Positions 38,298 through 42,447 of a stretch of 42,447 bases of DNA are shown in pieces. The DNA comes from a virus. The translations under genes were made by a program, and so were the position numbers. How positions within the stretch are numbered: the stretch's first letter is position 1; each line of letters begins with the position of its first letter. The stretch spans positions 1 to 42,447 of the IMG/VR virus record IMGVR_UViG_3300042861_001339. One strand, given 5' to 3'. Under the pieces are notes generated by a model. That model was not told where the DNA came from, searched no databases, and was given only the letters and a program-made list of their open reading frames with translations.

Positions 38298-38530
38298 TGT
38301 CTTGGTCAAGCTTGGATCGGCCCAGTAGTTACAGAAAAACTCTTCAGGAATCAAACGGAAAGCTCACGCCAGACCGGTTACAGGATATTCCGTTATGTCA
38401 GCAAATCGCGCTTGATTGGTCCAACCCGATGCAGATGCAGATGACTTTGAAAGAGTTTGAGGAGATGATACAGAAGCGCTCAGAGGGCAAAAAAGATGCA
38501 GCAAACGGTGTTAGCCCAATCAGTAGTTGA
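38297..38530 (+). CDS. Tail assembly chaperone frameshift extension (gpT-like)
   Basis: This ORF is in the -1 frame relative to the chaperone short form. Alone it starts at ATG 38297 (TGATG overlap) and gives 77 residues: 'MSWSSLDRPSSYRKTLQES', a Gln/Met-rich helix 'NPMQMQMTLKEFEEMIQKR' and a short tail. Most likely made as the long form through the heptamer at 38270, the T domain that contacts the tape measure protein. Independent start is possible but has no clear ribosome site. Confidence 0.72.
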   Translation: MSWSSLDRPSSYRKTLQESNGKLTPDRLQDIPLCQQIALDWSNPMQMQMTLKEFEEMIQKRSEGKKDAANGVSPISS

Positions 38531-40634
38531 GATCATAGCCAAAGGCGTGGATAAGGTGCGCGCAGATTTCGTTAAGGCCGCAGGATCAGTTGCTCAATTT
38601 ACAACTTCTGCCAAAACAGCGTTTTCTGGGTTTGGAAAAGCGTTATTGGCAACTGGCGCTTTGATGTCAGGATTCTTTGCGTATTTTGCCCGTGGCGCCA
38701 TGCAGGGTACAGCGGAAGGCGAAAGGTTTGGAAAGGCGGTAGAGTTTGCTACAAGAGTAATTGGCGACATGTTTGCGCCTATTGTTAGGCTCGCAACTAC
38801 TGGATTGATTCAACTATCGCGTAGCATATTAAAAGTGCCAGAAAGCACAAGACTTTTAGTCACTTGGGCTTTTGCTGCGGTTGCGGCGGTCACAGCGCTT
38901 TCTGGCGCTTTTATGCTTCTTGCTCCTGTATTCTCGCCACTAATTTCTGCAATAATTTTATTGCTCAACCCGATGAAGTATATTTCGTTGTTGATGGTTG
39001 CCGCGTTGGCTCCAATAAAATTATTGGGTTCAGTATTTTCAATTTTAGCTTCTTCCTCATTATTGCTTGGCCGTGCTTTGTATTCCCTAATTCCTTCTTT
39101 GATTGCGACCGGCCAGCAGATGTTGTCTCTTGCTGCGGCAACCGCAACGTCTATTGTTGCTTCTATGAGGGCAATGGCTGTTTCCGTAATATCAGCGCTC
39201 AACCCGATGAATCTGATCAGAATTGCGATGACCGCGTACGCGGCAAGCGTTGCGGCTTCCAATACCGCTACAAGCCTTTTTACCATGCGGCTTTTGGCCT
39301 TAGAAAGCGTTAAGTCTGTCATATTGGGGCTTGCGTCATCTATGCGCGTTGCGGTTGCAGGCGCAGCGTCTTTGACTATTTCTTTGGGCACTTCCCTAGT
39401 TGCCGGAATTTCCAAGGCTTCAGCTTCTATGGTTGGACTTCTCAACCCGTTGAAACTCATTACGTTGTCTTTGGGTGCTTTTAGAGTTGCCGCTGGCACG
39501 ATAGGTTCAGCCGGGTTGGTTGGTTTTACGTTATTGAGAACAGCGATTGCCGGAATCATTCCCGCAATTACTTCCGCCACCACAGGCGTTTTGGCGTATG
39601 GGGCTGCGCTTACTTCTTCCGTTGCCGCCGCTTCAACAAAAGCAGCCGCATCTTTGTTGGCGCTTCTCAACCCTATGAATCTTGTTCGTGCTGGAATAAT
39701 GGGGATTCAAGGTGTATTTGCTTCTTTTACCGCTATTGTGAGCGGAACAGCCGCTGTTTTCTCAGGAGTTTTTGGCCTGATTGGCGCTTTGATCGGTCCA
39801 ATCGTAATTGGATTGATTGCGCTTGAAGCCAAAGCTACTGGCGCGTTTGCACCCGGAATTACTATGGGCCAACGTTTTGCTTCCGTAATTGAAGCGATGC
39901 TGAACCTATGGGAAGGCGTGAAAAGTATGGGGATGACCCTGTACACTGCTCTCAAGCCCACGATTGATTGGGTGATTTCTTCTTTCACTTCCGCGTGGAA
40001 GTACATAATGAAATTGCTTGGGGTTGATATGGATGACAGCGCCCAACAAGGCGCTGGCGCTATGACCTCAACGTTTTCTTCATTCTCTGAAACTATCGTC
40101 AGCATATTTGGAAGAATACGCGAATGGTGGTTAAAACTTGTGCATTTTATGTCTACCAAGTGGAGCCAAGCAATTGACGGTATCGCGCAAGGCCTTGCTT
40201 GGGTTGGCGAGCAGGTTGGCGTATTGCCAAAGGGCGTGCAAGATATTTTGAATCAAGATATTGCCGCGCAGCGGAAGAAGGATGCTGCCGAGCAAGTAAA
40301 ACAGATGGAAGAGTTAAAGGCGGCAACCGCAAAGGCCATGGAAGAACTTAAAAAGGCTCTTGAGAAAAACAAGCAAAAAGCCAAAGAGCTTGCCGCTCCA
40401 ATTTTAGAAATGCTTGGGCTTGCCAATAAAGGTGGCGGATTTCGTATAAAAATGGATGTAGGCTTCGAGACTCTTCAAGGTACGTTTGAAAGGCTACAGA
40501 AATCTATGGTGTCTGGCGGCGCAACGGTAGAACAAGCGCAATTAAAAGAAATGAAAGGTATGCGCGACGATATTCAAAAAGGTAATGCTGAACTCGTGAA
40601 CATTAAAAACAAGGTTGGAGGCGCTGTAGAATAA
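38496..40634 (+). CDS. Tail tape measure protein
   Basis: 712 residues. Long hydrophobic, Ala/Ser-rich central part with several membrane-like segments, an acidic/basic helical C-terminal part with Lys-rich coiled coil (around residues 585-650), and no catalytic domain recognised. Four LNP(M/L) landmarks at residues 157, 235, 316 and 391 (38964, 39198, 39441, 39666) mark repeats of about 78 residues. By the usual 1.5 angstrom per residue rule the tail would be about 100 nm long (inference). ATG 38496 with GAGGGC upstream; overlaps the preceding chaperone ORF by 35 nt. Confidence 0.85.
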   Translation: MQQTVLAQSVVEIIAKGVDKVRADFVKAAGSVAQFTTSAKTAFSGFGKALLATGALMSGFFAYFARGAMQGTAEGERFGKAVEFATRVIGDMFAPIVRLATTGLIQLSRSILKVPESTRLLVTWAFAAVAAVTALSGAFMLLAPVFSPLISAIILLLNPMKYISLLMVAALAPIKLLGSVFSILASSSLLLGRALYSLIPSLIATGQQMLSLAAATATSIVASMRAMAVSVISALNPMNLIRIAMTAYAASVAASNTATSLFTMRLLALESVKSVILGLASSMRVAVAGAASLTISLGTSLVAGISKASASMVGLLNPLKLITLSLGAFRVAAGTIGSAGLVGFTLLRTAIAGIIPAITSATTGVLAYGAALTSSVAAASTKAAASLLALLNPMNLVRAGIMGIQGVFASFTAIVSGTAAVFSGVFGLIGALIGPIVIGLIALEAKATGAFAPGITMGQRFASVIEAMLNLWEGVKSMGMTLYTALKPTIDWVISSFTSAWKYIMKLLGVDMDDSAQQGAGAMTSTFSSFSETIVSIFGRIREWWLKLVHFMSTKWSQAIDGIAQGLAWVGEQVGVLPKGVQDILNQDIAAQRKKDAAEQVKQMEELKAATAKAMEELKKALEKNKQKAKELAAPILEMLGLANKGGGFRIKMDVGFETLQGTFERLQKSMVSGGATVEQAQLKEMKGMRDDIQKGNAELVNIKNKVGGAVE
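38964..39900 (+). repeat. ~234-bp internal repeats of the tape measure gene
   Basis: The sequence CTCAACCC(G/T)(A/T)TGAA recurs at about 38963, 39197, 39440 and 39665, spacings of 234, 243 and 225 bp. Protein repeats have an LNPM-(x)-L core followed by an Ala/Ser/Thr helix. Gain or loss of units would change tail length. Confidence 0.6.
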
Positions 40635-41626
40635 TGGCAATTTGTAGTGAAATCAGTAGAAAAGTTCAAGCAACTCGTGACGGCGCTTCTGTCACAAGAA
40701 TTTTGGAAGTTGAACCGTATGCCGCGTGGTGGGATATGGCTGGCCTTCTTCTTGGAGGCGTGAAGCTTATTGGCGGTGGGCTTTATAGAATCCCACCGCT
40801 TTCTGATTCCGTAATTAAATGGGCTTTCTGTAAGTCTGTGGACGTTGAAGGCGTTGGCGTGTTTGCTGGAACGTCACCTACAGACCCACGTATTATGCTA
40901 CGCAGGCAAAACTATTACAGGCGTGCGCGTCTGACGGTTCAATATGAAACGTTACAAAATACGGAACAAGAAGTTGCCAATTCAAATAGCGAAACAGGCG
41001 GTGGCGGTGGTGGCGACGAAACTAGCGAAATTGAATTGGCCACAAATACTTGGGAAATATCTGGGCAGCAATTAACGTTACCGCACCAATACTATAAATG
41101 GCGCTATAATAACCAGCAAACGCTGGCGGCTTCTTCCACCAACGTTGTAAAAACGTTTCCACAGATAACAACCGTCAACACAAGAAATTTCGTTGTCAAC
41201 CGCCCATTAAACGCCATGGTTTCGTTATATGGCCGCATAAATTATTATTCCATTAGAATTGGTGGAATCACTTGGCCCGCTGAAACATTACGTTATGAAG
41301 GGTCAACAACTACTCAGAAGATTACTAACCAAGGCATAAAATTCTTTGAGATTCAACATAAATTTGCCGTGCAGCCCATTTACGATAGGTTTGCCACATC
41401 GTCAGAAACTGTAAATAATGAAGACCCAAGCGTGATTACCGTGCCGTCAACAACGGAATATGGATTTGTAGGTTGGAACAGAATATACCGCCATGACCGC
41501 GATTATTGGGACCGCGTAATAAGTTCAGCCAACGCTTTCACGGGAATCTACCAATATGATAAAGATATCATCCAGCCCGGTGTAACTTCCGGGTTCAAAC
41601 TTCTTTTCCATCCAAGGGCATACTAA
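40634..41626 (+). CDS. Distal tail protein-like structural protein (330 aa)
   Basis: Beta-rich protein directly after the tape measure, the place of distal tail/baseplate proteins. A Gly-run (residues about 120-130) separates an N-terminal domain ('WAFCKSVDVEGVGVFAGTSPTDPRIMLRRQNYYRRARLTVQYETL', excerpt) from a larger C-terminal domain rich in Thr and Tyr. No unique motif was found. TAATG overlap with tape measure, TAATG with the SGS-repeat gene. Confidence 0.62.
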   Translation: MAICSEISRKVQATRDGASVTRILEVEPYAAWWDMAGLLLGGVKLIGGGLYRIPPLSDSVIKWAFCKSVDVEGVGVFAGTSPTDPRIMLRRQNYYRRARLTVQYETLQNTEQEVANSNSETGGGGGGDETSEIELATNTWEISGQQLTLPHQYYKWRYNNQQTLAASSTNVVKTFPQITTVNTRNFVVNRPLNAMVSLYGRINYYSIRIGGITWPAETLRYEGSTTTQKITNQGIKFFEIQHKFAVQPIYDRFATSSETVNNEDPSVITVPSTTEYGFVGWNRIYRHDRDYWDRVISSANAFTGIYQYDKDIIQPGVTSGFKLLFHPRAY

Positions 41627-42447
41627 TGAGCCTGCGAGACTTTCGGCCACCCAAGAAGGGCCAACGTTTCAAAGAAAAGGACGTTGCCGACCAATTAGAA
41701 GAACTAAGAAGGCTTGGCAAGTTTACCATAGAAGGTGGAACGATATCGGACGGGCCTTCTGGAAAGCATATCGTAATTGATAGAAATAACGGGTTTTGGG
41801 CTGTGATAGGCGACAGAGCCGCACCCGGAACGGGCATGTATTCTTGGAAAGAAGTCAAACTATCTTTACTTGGAACAAACTGGTATTACCCAGAGCCAGC
41901 TCAAAAAGGATATTATAGTTCTGATCCAGCCGTTGAAGCTAACTTTAACAAATCCGTTCCAGTTGGAACGGTGGTTTGGTTACACGTTCCTGTGACCGGC
42001 GTGCCGCGCGGTGACGGTCATATCCCAAGATTTTATGTATTTGACTATAGCGCTTCAGCCCCGTTTATTTCTGGCAGCGGGCAATCCGGTAGTGGAAGCG
42101 GTAGCGGTGAATCCGGTAGTGGTAGCGGAATATCCGGAAGCGCAAGTGGAGTATCGGGCAGCGCAATATCCGGAAGCGTAGTGTCCGGAAGCGCAACTTC
42201 CGGTAGTTTGATTTCTGGCAGCGGTAGTTTGGCGTCTGGCAGCGGAATATCGGGAAGTGAAGCTTCCGGCAGTTTGGCTTCCGGAAGCGCAGCGTCTGGC
42301 AGCGTAGTGTCCGGAAGCGCAGCGTCTGGAAGCTTGGCTTCCGGTAGCGTGGAATCCGGTAGCGTAGCGTCTGGAAGCTTGGCTTCCGGTAGCGTGGAAT
42401 CCGGTAGCGTAGCGTCTGGAAGCTTGACTTCCGGAAGTGCGGCTTCT
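41626..42447 (+). CDS. SGS-repeat tail protein, N-terminal part (continues at 2-382)
   Basis: Starts ATG 41626 (TAATG after the distal tail gene) and runs through the end of the window; joining the circle gives 358 residues. Residues 1-148 form a folded domain ('MSLRDFRPPKKGQRFKEKD', 'GFWAVIGDRAAPGTGMYSW', 'GDGHIPRFYVFDYSA'; excerpts) that may attach to the tail tip. From residue 149 on, Ser-Gly-Ser-based pentapeptides (x-x-SGS, with Ala, Val, Leu, Glu, Ile) fill about 170 residues. Part of this region is a 15-residue (45-bp) repeat copied exactly. The protein ends with a small Cys-containing domain. Confidence 0.8.
   Translation, partial: MSLRDFRPPKKGQRFKEKDVADQLEELRRLGKFTIEGGTISDGPSGKHIVIDRNNGFWAVIGDRAAPGTGMYSWKEVKLSLLGTNWYYPEPAQKGYYSSDPAVEANFNKSVPVGTVVWLHVPVTGVPRGDGHIPRFYVFDYSASAPFISGSGQSGSGSGSGESGSGSGISGSASGVSGSAISGSVVSGSATSGSLISGSGSLASGSGISGSEASGSLASGSAASGSVVSGSAASGSLASGSVESGSVASGSLASGSVESGSVASGSLTSGSAAS
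42070..42447 (+). repeat. SGS pentapeptide repeat region and 45-bp tandem unit
   Basis: DNA repeats of 15 bp (one pentapeptide), e.g. TCTGG(A/C)AGC and TCCGG(A/T)AGC, fill the region. Near 42321-42420 a 45-bp unit (AGCGTCTGGAAGCTTGGCTT...) is repeated in exact copies. The low complexity and the 127-bp overlap mean the true copy number is uncertain. Confidence 0.75.
42321..42447. repeat. 127-bp terminal direct repeat, right copy
   Basis: Identical to 1-127; see the left copy. Removing one copy gives the unique circle of about 42,320 bp. Confidence 0.9.

Noticed and set aside
38810-39670. 286-residue ORF on the minus strand inside the tape measure gene
   Set aside because: Shadow of the Ala/Ser-rich tape measure frame; all other genes are on the + strand and there is no ribosome site.

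Overview
This window is a complete genome of a tailed double-stranded DNA phage, probably a siphovirus, from a circular contig. Positions 1-127 repeat 42321-42447 exactly, so the unique circle is about 42,320 bp. All convincing genes are on the + strand. One gene, for a Ser-Gly-Ser-repeat tail protein, crosses the artificial ends (41626 to the end, then on to 382). I see no integrase, repressor or partition system, so a virulent life style is likely. The host cannot be named from sequence. Cys-rich and SGS-repeat virion proteins suggest an environmental bacterium, but this is weak evidence.

Layout on the circle: (1) Early region, 10.78-21.8 kb. A strong sigma70-like promoter (10784) follows a ~640-nt gene-free structured stretch. 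Small unknown proteins come next, then DUF932, a RecA-like/Sak4-type ATPase, an SSB-like protein, a sigma-like protein, a PD-(D/E)XK nuclease, a GP88-family protein and a primase-helicase. (2) A predicted DNA base-hypermodification locus, 21.8-26.5 kb: GNAT, RusA, a small protein, ParB-like, TET/JBP-like 2OG dioxygenase, alpha-glutamyl/putrescinyl-thymine pyrophosphorylase-like transferase, FAD enzyme and 5-hmdU-kinase-like P-loop protein. (3) Packaging and head, 26.5-35.4 kb: terminases, portal, MuF-like protein, protease with nested scaffold, decoration protein, capsid. (4) Neck and tail, 35.4-42.4 kb and on to 7.8 kb: connectors, tail tube, frameshifted assembly chaperone, tape measure, SGS-repeat and Cys-rich proteins, a glycosyltransferase-methyltransferase fusion, and a beta-propeller/solenoid fibre. 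(5) A 7.8-10.1 kb block with a papain-like protease and an HNH protein, closed by a terminator.

Two systems stand out. First, three hammerhead self-cleaving ribozymes (11019, 11385, 12436), with complete catalytic cores and type I topology, lie between consecutive early cistrons. Two have the upstream stop codon inside the catalytic core, and two leave identical 29-nt leaders before paralogous genes. Other early cistrons carry nested-hairpin leaders and a shared GGAG...GCGATG start signal, so the early operon looks divided into one RNA unit per cistron. Second, the hypermodification locus is consistent with oxidation of thymine in DNA to 5-hydroxymethyl-dU, phosphorylation, amino-acid attachment, flavin-dependent trimming and possibly acetylation. 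No dUMP hydroxymethylase and no cytosine methyltransferase gene was recognised.

Functions are assigned by reading motifs; no database search was run. Coordinates were counted by hand from the sequence and are most reliable where a start or stop codon is named.
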